Origin: Pseudomonadota bacterium
GTDB lineage: Bacteria > Pseudomonadota > Alphaproteobacteria > Sphingomonadales > Sphingomonadaceae
Length of the DNA stretch: 64,000 nt
Assembly (NCBI GenBank): GCA_020160755.1
Contig: JAIUPN010000001.1
Span: 496,001 to 560,000 of the forward strand
Reading direction: 5' to 3'
Both the position numbers and the translations under genes were made by a program. The notes under the pieces are model-generated. The model saw only the letters and a list, made by a program, of their open reading frames with translations, searched no databases and had not been told where the DNA came from. Each line of letters opens with the position of its first letter. Within the stretch, counting starts at the first letter, position 1. Positions 54,429-63,081 of this stretch are shown piece by piece.

Positions 54429-55028
54429 TTACATTTTCGGAAGGAGCACCGCGTCGACGACATGGATGACGCCGTTCGACTGGGCCGCATCGGCCTGCGT
54501 CACACTTGCCTTGTTGCCGCTGCTGCTCGTGAGCAGGATTGCATCGCCGCTCTTCGTCGCGGTCAGATCCTGTCCGTCCGCAGTCTTCAGCACGGCCTTG
54601 CCGCCGCCTTCGGCAATCTTCGCGGCCAGATCCGCCGCGGTCAGCTTGCCCGGAACGACATGATATTTCAGGATTCCGGCAAGCACATCCTTCTGCGCCG
54701 GGCGCATCCAGCCGTCGCGCGTCACCGGCGGCACCTGCGCAAAGGCGGCGTCGGTCGGCGCAAAGACGGTGAACGGTCCCGCGCCCGACAAAATCTGCGC
54801 GACGCCTGCCTGCGCCAGCGCGGCGGCGAGCGTCTTGTGGACAGGCGACGCCGCCAGATTCTGGGCGATCGTGCTGCTCGCCTGCATCACGGACGGGTCC
54901 GCCGTGGCGGCCGGCGCGGTTTCGCTTCCTGAAGCCGTCGTCGCTTCGACCGGTGCGTCTTTTTTGCTGTCGCAACCCGACAGCGCGAGCGCGACCGCTG
55001 CGGCCGTCAAGATCAGATGGGTTTTCAT
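54429..55028 (-). CDS. Fasciclin domain lipoprotein
   Basis: 199 residues; lipobox LALSGC (about 16-21) and FAS1 domain (about 65-195) with TLAAALAQAGVAQILSGAGPFTVFAPTDAAF, YHVVPGKLTAADLAA and the IHVVDAVLLP end. Cell-envelope protein of unknown role, adhesion-like by family. Start ATG 55028; an in-frame ATG 15 bp upstream exists. Confidence 0.88.
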   Translation of the reverse strand: MKTHLILTAAAVALALSGCDSKKDAPVEATTASGSETAPAATADPSVMQASSTIAQNLAASPVHKTLAAALAQAGVAQILSGAGPFTVFAPTDAAFAQVPPVTRDGWMRPAQKDVLAGILKYHVVPGKLTAADLAAKIAEGGGKAVLKTADGQDLTATKSGDAILLTSSSGNKASVTQADAAQSNGVIHVVDAVLLPKM

Positions 55029-55068
55029 GTCCTTATCCTTCAAATGACGATCGCAGCGGCGCGAATCG

Positions 55069-55710
55069 TCAGCCGAGGGTCGGGATCAACACGCCGTTGA
55101 TGACGTGAATATTACCGTTCGACTGTTCGACGTCGGGCTGGGTGATGAAACCGCTGCTGCCCTGCGTGCCGTCGACCTTGATATTGCCCTGCACCTCGGT
55201 GAAGGTCAGCGTTTCGCCCTCGACGGTCGCCAGCGTCGCCTTGCCGCCGCCCGCCTTGATCTTCGCAAACAGATCCTCGGCGGTCACGCGCCCCGGAACG
55301 ACATGATAGGTCAGAACCTTCGCGAGCGATTCGGTGTTGTTCGGATTCATCAGCCAGTCGGTCATCGACTGCGGCACCGCGGCAAAGGCCTGGTCGGTCG
55401 GCGCAAAAAGGGTGAAGGGCTGGCCCGCGAGCTTTTCCGAAACCCCCGCAACGGTCAGCGCGTTCGCCAGCGTCTTGTGATCGGGCTTGGTACCGATTTC
55501 GAGCGCAATGCCCGTCCGCTCGGCGGGTGCGGCGGCGTCGCCCGCGACGTCGGCGGCAGCATCGGCCGAAGCTGTGGCATCGACAGCAGCATCGGCGGCG
55601 GCATCAACAGCGACTTCGGCCTCGGCCGGTGCGGCGGTTTCCTGCGCATAGACGGGCGAGAGCGTGGCAAGCACAAGGAGGGGGGTGGCGAAAAGCTTCG
55701 CAGACGACAT
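55069..55710 (-). CDS. Fasciclin domain secreted protein
   Basis: 213 residues: signal peptide (about 1-23, ending VYAQE), an Asp/Ala-rich linker (about 25-65), then one FAS1 domain (TLANALTVAGVSEKLAGQPFTLFAPTDQAF, YHVVPGRVTAEDLF, GNIHVINGVLIPTL). Paralogue of the next gene, lacking its lipobox. Located between pntAA and pntAB together with it. Confidence 0.88.
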   Translation of the reverse strand: MSSAKLFATPLLVLATLSPVYAQETAAPAEAEVAVDAAADAAVDATASADAAADVAGDAAAPAERTGIALEIGTKPDHKTLANALTVAGVSEKLAGQPFTLFAPTDQAFAAVPQSMTDWLMNPNNTESLAKVLTYHVVPGRVTAEDLFAKIKAGGGKATLATVEGETLTFTEVQGNIKVDGTQGSSGFITQPDVEQSNGNIHVINGVLIPTLG

Positions 55711-55736
55711 CAATCATTCTCCAGTTGGTTGAGAGT

Positions 55737-55753
55737 CAGGGTTACAAACCCTG
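55737..55753. promoter_or_regulatory. Palindrome upstream of the fasciclin pair
   Basis: CAGGGTT-ACA-AACCCTG is an exact 7-bp inverted repeat 27 bp upstream of the ATG at 55710, in the only gap that can hold the fasciclin promoter. Operator is inferred. Confidence 0.45.
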
Positions 55754-55782
55754 AACGCATAGTAACCGGAGGAAGTTTCATG

Positions 55783-55806
55783 AAAAGGCCGAAATCGGCC
55801 ATTTTT
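55783..55806. terminator. Bidirectional hairpin between fasciclin genes and the pntAA unit
   Basis: GGCCG-AAAT-CGGCC (55787-55800) flanked by AAAA on the left and TTTTT on the right, so both strands have a U-run. It lies 36 bp past the stop of the small gene downstream of pntAA and so ends that transcript. Confidence 0.75.
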
Positions 55807-55841
55807 CAGGAAAAAGCACGATCCCGCGCCGGTCGAACCGG

Positions 55842-56168
55842 CTAGGGCGCCACCGCCAGCGCGGCAGCGGCGTCGCGCTTGAAATCGCCGAGATTCGTTC
55901 GATACACCATCAGGGAAATATAGCAGTCGCCTTCGCTCCTGCCGGCAGGCGGCGGGGTTTTGGGCCAGGCAAAGGCCTCCTTGCCATAGCGCTTTGCCAG
56001 TTGCTTGCGGACCGCCTCGAGTTCGCCGTCAAGCCCGCCCGCATTACAGCCGAGGCTCTTTGTCCGCGATTTGAAGGCGGCCATGCGCCAGAAGGCAAAT
56101 TGCAGGCCCGGCGGCGGTGCCGCCGGCGCGGTCGCTTCCGCGAGTGCAAGAGCCAGCAGCAAGCTCAC
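55842..56168 (-). CDS. Hypothetical protein coupled to pntAA
   Basis: 108 residues from GTG 56168, overlapping the pntAA stop by four bases (GTGA). N-terminal hydrophobic segment (SLLLALALAEATA) then RMAAFKSRTKSLGC...GDCYISLMVYRTNLGDFKRD. Two Cys. Weak signal-like N-terminus; secreted or membrane attached; no family recognised. Confidence 0.65.
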   Translation of the reverse strand: MSLLLALALAEATAPAAPPPGLQFAFWRMAAFKSRTKSLGCNAGGLDGELEAVRKQLAKRYGKEAFAWPKTPPPAGRSEGDCYISLMVYRTNLGDFKRDAAAALAVAP

Positions 56169-57286
56169 CCCAGCAGCCGCTCGTTCACAACCTTGCCGCC
56201 CTGCGTCAGGCGCACGGCATTGCCGATTTCCTCGTCGAGGACGGGCTTACCCGCTTCCTTGTCCCAAAAGGCCGAAAGGAAGTTGAACAGGTTGCGGCTG
56301 AACAGCGCGCTGGTGTCCGCGGGCATCAGCGCGGCGATATTCTTCGCGCCGATTACGGTGACGCCATGGATCTTCTTCGCCTCGCCCGAAACCGATCCTT
56401 CGACATTGCCGCCGCTTTCGGCCGCCATGTCGACAATCACGCTGCCGCTGCGCATCGTCGCGAGCTGTGCGTCCGAGATCAGCCGCGGCGCAGGGCGCCC
56501 CGGGATCAGTGCGGTGGTGATGACGATGTCCTGCTTCGCGATGTGCGACGATACGAGCTCGGCCTGCGCCGCCTTATATTCGTCGGACATTTCGGTGGCA
56601 TAGCCACCCGCGCCTTCGCCCTCGATCCCCGCGACGCTTTCGACGAAGATCGGCTTGGCGCCGAGCGACATGATCTGTTCTTTGGTCGCGGCACGCACGT
56701 CGGTCGCGCTGACCTGTGCGCCGAGACGGCGTGCGGTCGCGATCGCCTGAAGCCCGGCGACGCCGACGCCCATGATGAACGCCTTCGCGGCGCTGACGGT
56801 GCCCGCGGCGGTCATCATCATCGGGAAAGCGCGGCCATAGGCGTTCGCCGCCATCAGTACCGCCTTGTAACCCGCAAGGTTCGCCTGGCTCGACAAGATG
56901 TCCATCGACTGCGCGCGCGTGATGCGCGGCATGAATTCCATCGCCAGCGCTTCGAGTCCGAGCTTGGCATATTCGTCGACGCGCGAACGCTCGCCGAACG
57001 GGTTGAGACCCGCCGCGAGCCAGGCGCCGTCGGCAAAGCCCGAGAGGCTCTTGGGGTCGGGCCCCTGGATACCGAGGATGATATTCGCGCCCTTCAGCGT
57101 GTCGGCGCGGCTGCCTACCTTTGCGCCCGCGGCGCTATAATCGGCGTCGGCGATCGAGGCCTCTGCCCCCGCCCCCGATTCAACGGCAACTTCGGCACCC
57201 AAGCCAATGAATTTCTTCACGGTTTCGGGGGTCGCGGCGACGCGGGTCTCGCCGTTGGCGAGCTCCTTCAGGACAGCGATGCGCAT
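56165..57286 (-). CDS. pntAA: NAD(P) transhydrogenase subunit alpha part 1 (soluble)
   Basis: 373 residues, alanine-dehydrogenase/PNT fold binding NAD(H). KELANGETRVAATPETVKKF, MEFMPRITRAQSMDILSSQANLAGYKA and the Rossmann motif MGVGVAGLQAIATARRLGA. Together with PntAB and PntB it forms the three-polypeptide transhydrogenase of the Rhodospirillum type. Preceded by the small oxidase subunit. Confidence 0.95.
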   Translation of the reverse strand: MRIAVLKELANGETRVAATPETVKKFIGLGAEVAVESGAGAEASIADADYSAAGAKVGSRADTLKGANIILGIQGPDPKSLSGFADGAWLAAGLNPFGERSRVDEYAKLGLEALAMEFMPRITRAQSMDILSSQANLAGYKAVLMAANAYGRAFPMMMTAAGTVSAAKAFIMGVGVAGLQAIATARRLGAQVSATDVRAATKEQIMSLGAKPIFVESVAGIEGEGAGGYATEMSDEYKAAQAELVSSHIAKQDIVITTALIPGRPAPRLISDAQLATMRSGSVIVDMAAESGGNVEGSVSGEAKKIHGVTVIGAKNIAALMPADTSALFSRNLFNFLSAFWDKEAGKPVLDEEIGNAVRLTQGGKVVNERLLG

Positions 57287-57299
57287 GCGCGAAGCCCGA

Positions 57300-57422
57300 T
57301 CAGGAGGCGATGAGGAGGACGACGCCGACGACGACCACCGCGGTGATGATCGAGCCGATCTTGAACAGGCTGATGAAACCCGCGTAGGTTTCGTTCGCTG
57401 CCTTCATTTCCTGCTGTGCCAT
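57300..57422 (-). CDS. aa3-type cytochrome c oxidase subunit IV (CoxIV_bac)
   Basis: 40 residues read directly from the sequence: MAQQEMKAANETYAGFISLF then one membrane helix ending VVVVGVVLLIAS. Short, one-helix subunit with the YxGFxxLFKIG core typical of the bacterial aa3 subunit IV family. 13 bp before pntAA, an adjacency known in sphingomonads. Confidence 0.85.
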   Translation of the reverse strand: MAQQEMKAANETYAGFISLFKIGSIITAVVVVGVVLLIAS

Positions 57423-57664
57423 CGCTTTTCCCCTTTTCCTGCCGTTTCCCGCGAACAGAACGCGCAGCGCCCCGCCCCAGAATCGGCCTTCGCGCCGGTC
57501 TTAGCCACGCGCCCGGCGATGCTCAAGTGCGGGTTTGGCCTCGCTGCTTCGCTGTGCCAAAAGACGAACGGCCTTAATCGCCCTTTTACCCCTCTCGGAT
57601 AGATATGCCCGCTTCAACAGAACAAACCCATAGCAATGTCGGTTCAGGGGGCAGATTCGAGACG

Positions 57665-59095
57665 ATGACGAACACGCGCGACACGCGAATGGTGATGATC
57701 GTCGACAGCGAGCCTGCCCAGCAGCGCTTTCTGGCGGCCCTGGTCTCGCGCGGCGGCTGGCGCAGCGTCATCGCCGCCGACACCGACACCGCGCTCGCCA
57801 AGCTCGGCACGCAGGAAGGCATGGCACTCGACGCGGTGCTCGTCGACCAGGGCACGCCCGGGATGGACATTTCGGAGTTCGTCGCCGAGCTGCGGCGCTG
57901 GCGCCCCGCGCTGCCGCTTGTCGTCATCACGATGCGCAACGGGGTCGAGGTCGCGGTCGGCGCGATGCGCGCCGGTGCGAGCGATTTCGTCCAGAAACCG
58001 ATCGCGCCCGACCGCCTGCTCGAAGCGCTCGACCGCGTCGTGTCGACCAGCGGCCCGCAGGGCGAACTCCGCCCGCTCACCGAAAAGCTGCGCGCGCCGC
58101 TGGCGTTCGAGGAAATCATCGGATCGAGCCCCAATTTCCGCAGCGCGCTTGCCATCGCCGCCAAGGCCGCGCGTGCGCGCGTCCCGGTGATGATCAATGG
58201 CAAGCCCGGCACCGGCAAGGAAGTCTTCGCCCGCGCGATCCACAGCGCCAGCCCGCGCGCGCGCGGCCAGCTCGTCATGGTCGATTGCTCGGCGGTGTCG
58301 CCCGGCCTGATCGGATCGGGGCTGTTCGGCCACGAACGCGGCGCCTTTGCGGGCGCCTTCGACCGTCAGGTCGGCCGGCTCGTCCAAGCCGATGGCGGCA
58401 GCATCATCATCGACCATGTCGAATGCATCCCGCTCGAGACGCAGGCGAAACTCGTCGAGTTCCTCAACAGCGGCGAAGTCCAGATGATCGGCGGCTCGAT
58501 CCGCCAGAGCGTCGATGTCCGCATCATCGCGACGAGCGCGAGCCCGCTCGACAAGCTGATCGAGGCCGGGCATTTCCGCGAAGACCTGTTCTACGCGCTG
58601 TCGAGCGCGCAATTCACTTTGCCCTCGCTGTCCGAACGGCGCGGCGACGTCGGCCCGCTCGCGCGCCACCTGCTCGCGCGTATCGGCGGCCTGCCGGGCA
58701 TGGCGACGATCGGCATCACCGACGACGCGCTGCGCCTGCTCGCCGCCTATGCCTGGCCGGGCAACGTCCGCCAGTTGCAGGACGTGCTGTTCCGCGCCGC
58801 GGTCGAGAGCAAGACCGACGTGCTCACCAGCGCCGATTTCCGTGCGATCGAGGCGACACTCGGCGGCGGCACGGCCGGCGCCGGCGAGGTCGCGATCAAC
58901 GGCGAGGCGATCGGCGTCACGCTGTACCTGCCCGACGGCAATCTGCGCCCGCTCGAAGAGATCGAGGCCGATGTGATCCGCCTCGCAATCGGCCACTACC
59001 GCGGCCGGATGAGCGAAGTCGCCCGCCGCCTCGGCATCGGCCGCTCGACGCTTTATCGCAAATTGAGCGACCTCGGGATCGACACCGCGGCCTGA
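57665..59095 (+). CDS. Degenerate sigma54-activator-like response regulator
   Basis: 476 residues from ATG 57665 (an ATG 60 bp upstream also fits). Receiver domain with D61 (VLVDQGTPGMD) and K111. AAA+ domain with Walker A NGKPGTGKE (about 178-186), but the sigma54-contact motif is GAFAGA instead of GAFTGA (226-231), and Walker B is IIIDHVE instead of DE. Fis-type HTH at the end (GRMSEVARRLGIGRSTLYRKLSDLG). Probably binds DNA without normal sigma54 activation. Divergent from the oxidase/pntAA unit; 242 bp between them. Confidence 0.83.
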   Translation: MTNTRDTRMVMIVDSEPAQQRFLAALVSRGGWRSVIAADTDTALAKLGTQEGMALDAVLVDQGTPGMDISEFVAELRRWRPALPLVVITMRNGVEVAVGAMRAGASDFVQKPIAPDRLLEALDRVVSTSGPQGELRPLTEKLRAPLAFEEIIGSSPNFRSALAIAAKAARARVPVMINGKPGTGKEVFARAIHSASPRARGQLVMVDCSAVSPGLIGSGLFGHERGAFAGAFDRQVGRLVQADGGSIIIDHVECIPLETQAKLVEFLNSGEVQMIGGSIRQSVDVRIIATSASPLDKLIEAGHFREDLFYALSSAQFTLPSLSERRGDVGPLARHLLARIGGLPGMATIGITDDALRLLAAYAWPGNVRQLQDVLFRAAVESKTDVLTSADFRAIEATLGGGTAGAGEVAINGEAIGVTLYLPDGNLRPLEEIEADVIRLAIGHYRGRMSEVARRLGIGRSTLYRKLSDLGIDTAA

Positions 59096-60225
59096 TCAGG
59101 CAGTCAGCGCGGCATCGCGCAGCCCGCGCCATATCCGCAACGCCTGCCGATTCTCGGCGATATCGTGGACGCGCAGCAACTGCGCGCCCTGCGTCGCCGC
59201 CTGATAATGGAGCGCCACAGTGCCGCCGAGCCGCTGGTCGGCGGGCGCCTCGTTGTCGAGCGCGCCGATCATGCGTTTGCGGCTGGCGCCGAACAGGATC
59301 GGGCAGCCGAGCGTGTGAAACAGCGCGAGGCCGTTGATGAGCGCGAGATTGTCCCCGACGCTCTTGCCGAAGCCGAGGCCGGGGTCGACGATGATGCGCG
59401 ACGCATCGATCCCGGCCGCGCGGCACGCAGCGACGCGCTCGGCGAGCATGTCGTAGACGTCGAACAGGACATGTGCATAGTCGCCGCCTTCGTGCGGATC
59501 GCTCTTCGCCGACGGTGCGTGCATCAGCACGACGGGACAGCCCGCGTGCACGACCACTTCCATCGCGCGCTCGTCGTAGCGCAGCGCCGAAATATCGTTG
59601 ACGATGTGCGCACCCGCGGCGAGCGCGGCCTCCATCACCGCGGCCTTGCGCGTGTCGATCGACACCGCGACGCCGCCGCGAGCCAGCGCCGCGACGACGC
59701 CCTCGATGCGTTTGATCTCGTCGCCTTCCCAGATCAGCGGCGCGCCGGGGCGCGTCGATTCGCCCCCGACGTCGATGATCGCCGCCCCGGCGGCGCCCAT
59801 CGCGAAGCCGACTTCGGTCGCTGCGGCGATATCGACATGCTTGCCGCCATCCGAAAAACTGTCGGGCGTGACGTTCAATATGCCCATGAGCTGCGGCTCG
59901 TTCAGCCGGATCGTCCGCTCGCCGAGCTGGAGCACGCCGCGCGGCCGCGCGACGCCAGCCCGCTGCGCATTGGCCGCCTCGGCAAGGGCGTCCGGCATCG
60001 CCGCGATCCAGCTATCCCATTCGGGAACCGGAACGATCGCCGATTTGACCATCGAACCGTCGCGCAGACTGATGTGCCACGCCGCGAACCAGACCATCGT
60101 GTCGGCGATCCGCGGGCAATCGTCATCGAGTTCGTGCGGCCGGTCGACGAAGCAGGTCGGACGGCAATAGATTTGCGCAGCCGCCGACGCGGCGCCGAAG
60201 TCAGGCTTAGTCAGCGGCAGAAACA

Positions 60226-60226
<1 letters not shown>
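59096..60226 (-). CDS. folP: Dihydropteroate synthase, N-terminally extended
   Basis: 376 residues; DHPS core from about 114 (MGILNVTPDSFSDGG), VGGESTRPGAP, ISIDTRK-like VSIDTRKAAV, VNDISALRYD and DPGLGFGKS. The ~110-residue N-terminal extension (with IYCRPTCFVDRP) has no clear fold known to me. Makes dihydropteroate from pABA. Its start overlaps the ccrM stop (TGATG), so translationally coupled. Confidence 0.9.
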
Positions 60227-61368
<1,142 letters not shown>

Positions 61369-61402
61369 TCACCCCGTTCCTTGCTCGTAAGGAGGCCCTG
61401 AT

Positions 61403-61554
61403 GAGTCAGGCGGAGTCCGCCGTCAAGCGCAGGACTCTAGGGATTCCGCGTCACTAACTGGTTAACGATATGAGAACGAAAGGAGTCTGCCACACCATAT
61501 GGAGTCGCCCGCGACTCGGAGACTCAACCACTGGTGGTGTGGCGATGAGGACTC
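61403..61554 (-). promoter_or_regulatory. ccrM leader with nine GANTC sites and hairpins
   Basis: GANTC occurs at 61403, 61413, 61433, 61442, 61483, 61502, 61513, 61521 and 61550, nine times in 152 bp against about 0.5 expected for this base composition. GAGTCGC (61502-61508) and GCGACTC (61511-61517) form a perfect palindrome, nested inside CCACACCA (61490-61497) / TGGTGTGG (61535-61542). This is the only gap upstream of ccrM, so methylation feedback control is likely. Confidence 0.75.
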
Positions 61555-61581
61555 ACCCGCGAAAAAAATTTCGCGAGTGAG
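61552..61581 (-). terminator. Hairpin at the 3' end of the SDR gene
   Basis: CTCACCCGCGAAA (61552-61564) and TTTCGCGAGTGAG (61569-61581) pair over 13 bp with one mismatch that is a wobble on the minus strand, 3 bp after the SDR stop. No downstream U-run; the U-rich part is the loop. Likely 3'-end structure. Confidence 0.6.
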
Positions 61582-61583
61582 GG

Positions 61584-62480
61584 TCAAAGACCCGGATCGA
61601 CCCCGGTCAGGTCGATCGAGCGTTGCCACAGTTCGCGCGCGAGCTTCGGGTCGCGCGCGTCGCGCGTCGCGCGCGCCGGTCCCGAGCGTCCTGACACTTC
61701 GCCCAGCCCCTGCGGACCCAGATAGTCGCCGCCCTGCACGCGCGCGCCCGTTGCCGCCTGCAACGTCGGCCACGCGCCCTGCGCCGCGCTATTGAAGAAA
61801 GGTGCGGCGAGCGGGGTCATCGTACGCAGCGGCAGCGGCAGGTGGCGCGTCAGTTCGGTGAGCGCGACGCCGGGATGGCATCCGATCGCCTGTGTCGCGC
61901 GCCCGGCAGCGCTCAACCGGCGGTCGAGCTCGAACATATGGAGCAGGTTCGCGAGCTTGCTCATCTGGTAGCGCGCCCAATTATGATAGCTGCGCGATGC
62001 CGACAGGTCGCTGTAATCCATCGCCCCGCTCTTGTGCGCGATGCTGCCGGTGATGACGATGCGGTCGTCGACATGGGGATGGATCAGCCCGGTGAGCGCG
62101 AAGGTTCCGAGGTGATTGACCCCGAATTGCAGCTCATAGCCCTGTTTCGTCAGCGTCCGCGGCGGGATCATCACCCCGGCGTTGTTTACCAGCACATCGA
62201 TCCGCGGCCCCGCCAGCACCGTCTTCGCGGCATCCCTGACCTGATCGAGGTCGGCGAGGTCGAGCGGCTGGAACGACAATTCGGCTTTCGGGATATCGAG
62301 CCGGATGCGGTTCATCGCCGCCTCGGCCCTGTCCTCGTCGCGGCAGGCGAGGATCACGTGCGCGCCGCGCGCGGCAAGGACCCTCGAGGCTTCAAACCCG
62401 ATTCCGGCATTGGCACCGGTGACAAGAAAACGCCGCCCCGTTTGCGCGCCGACGTCGTCGGCCGAAAATCCTCTGCTCAT
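61584..62480 (-). CDS. SDR oxidoreductase
   Basis: 298 residues from ATG 62480 with AGGGGAA upstream. Rossmann LVTGANAGIGFEASRVLA, NNAGVM, catalytic S in ITGSIAHKSG and YxxxK in ARYQMSKLAN. Resembles retinol-dehydrogenase/WWOX-like SDRs; substrate unknown. The longer frame above is antisense to rnhB. Confidence 0.87.
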   Translation of the reverse strand: MSRGFSADDVGAQTGRRFLVTGANAGIGFEASRVLAARGAHVILACRDEDRAEAAMNRIRLDIPKAELSFQPLDLADLDQVRDAAKTVLAGPRIDVLVNNAGVMIPPRTLTKQGYELQFGVNHLGTFALTGLIHPHVDDRIVITGSIAHKSGAMDYSDLSASRSYHNWARYQMSKLANLLHMFELDRRLSAAGRATQAIGCHPGVALTELTRHLPLPLRTMTPLAAPFFNSAAQGAWPTLQAATGARVQGGDYLGPQGLGEVSGRSGPARATRDARDPKLARELWQRSIDLTGVDPGL

Positions 62481-62517
62481 CGCCTGTTCCCCTCTTAGGC
62501 TTTTAGGCTGCGGGCGG

Positions 62518-63081
62518 TCAGACCAGTTGCAATTGTGCGACCGGGGCAAAGCTGGTCCGATGGTGCGGCGTAGGGCCATGCTGGCGCAGCGCCGCGAGAT
62601 GCTGCGCCGTACCATAGCCCATGTTGGTTTCCCAACCAAAACCCGGAAAATCGCGCGCGGCGGCGACCATGAAGCGGTCTCGGTGCTCCTTGGCGATGAT
62701 GCTCGCCGCGGAAATGCAGGGGTGCAGCGCGTCGCCGCCGACGATGGCGCGCGCACTGTAGCGCCAGCGCGGCAGGCGGTTGCCGTCGACCAGTATCTCG
62801 GCGGGCTCGAAGCCGAGCGCTTCGACCGCGCGCGTCATCGCAAGGAGGGTCGCCTGCAAGATGTTGATGCGGTCGATTTCCTCGACGCTCGCCTCGCCCA
62901 CGCCCCAGCGGCAGCGTGCCTTGATCTGCGCTTCGAGTTCGGCGCGGCGTTTTGCCGTGAGTTTCTTGCTGTCGTCGAGGCCTGCGATACCGCCCTCGCA
63001 GAGCAGCACCGCCGCAGCAACCACTGGTCCCGCCAGCGGGCCGCGGCCAGCTTCGTCGACGCCGACGATCATATGCGCCAT
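62518..63081 (-). CDS. rnhB: Ribonuclease HII
   Basis: 187 residues. [20 protein letters not shown] (catalytic Asp-Glu), [16 protein letters not shown] and [14 protein letters not shown]. Cleaves RNA in RNA-DNA hybrids. Start ATG 63081 overlaps the thiD fusion stop by 13 bp. Confidence 0.94.
   Translation of the reverse strand: MAHMIVGVDEAGRGPLAGPVVAAAVLLCEGGIAGLDDSKKLTAKRRAELEAQIKARCRWGVGEASVEEIDRINILQATLLAMTRAVEALGFEPAEILVDGNRLPRWRYSARAIVGGDALHPCISAASIIAKEHRDRFMVAAARDFPGFGWETNMGYGTAQHLAALRQHGPTPHHRTSFAPVAQLQLV

Noticed and set aside
53929..54975. 348-residue frame overlapping pntAB and the fasciclin gene
   Set aside because: Out of frame with both real genes and Arg-rich; pntAB and FAS1 explain the region.
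61451..61470. TAACTGGTTAAC in the ccrM leader as a CtrA site
   Set aside because: Only a half-site with wrong spacing; not reported as a regulator site.
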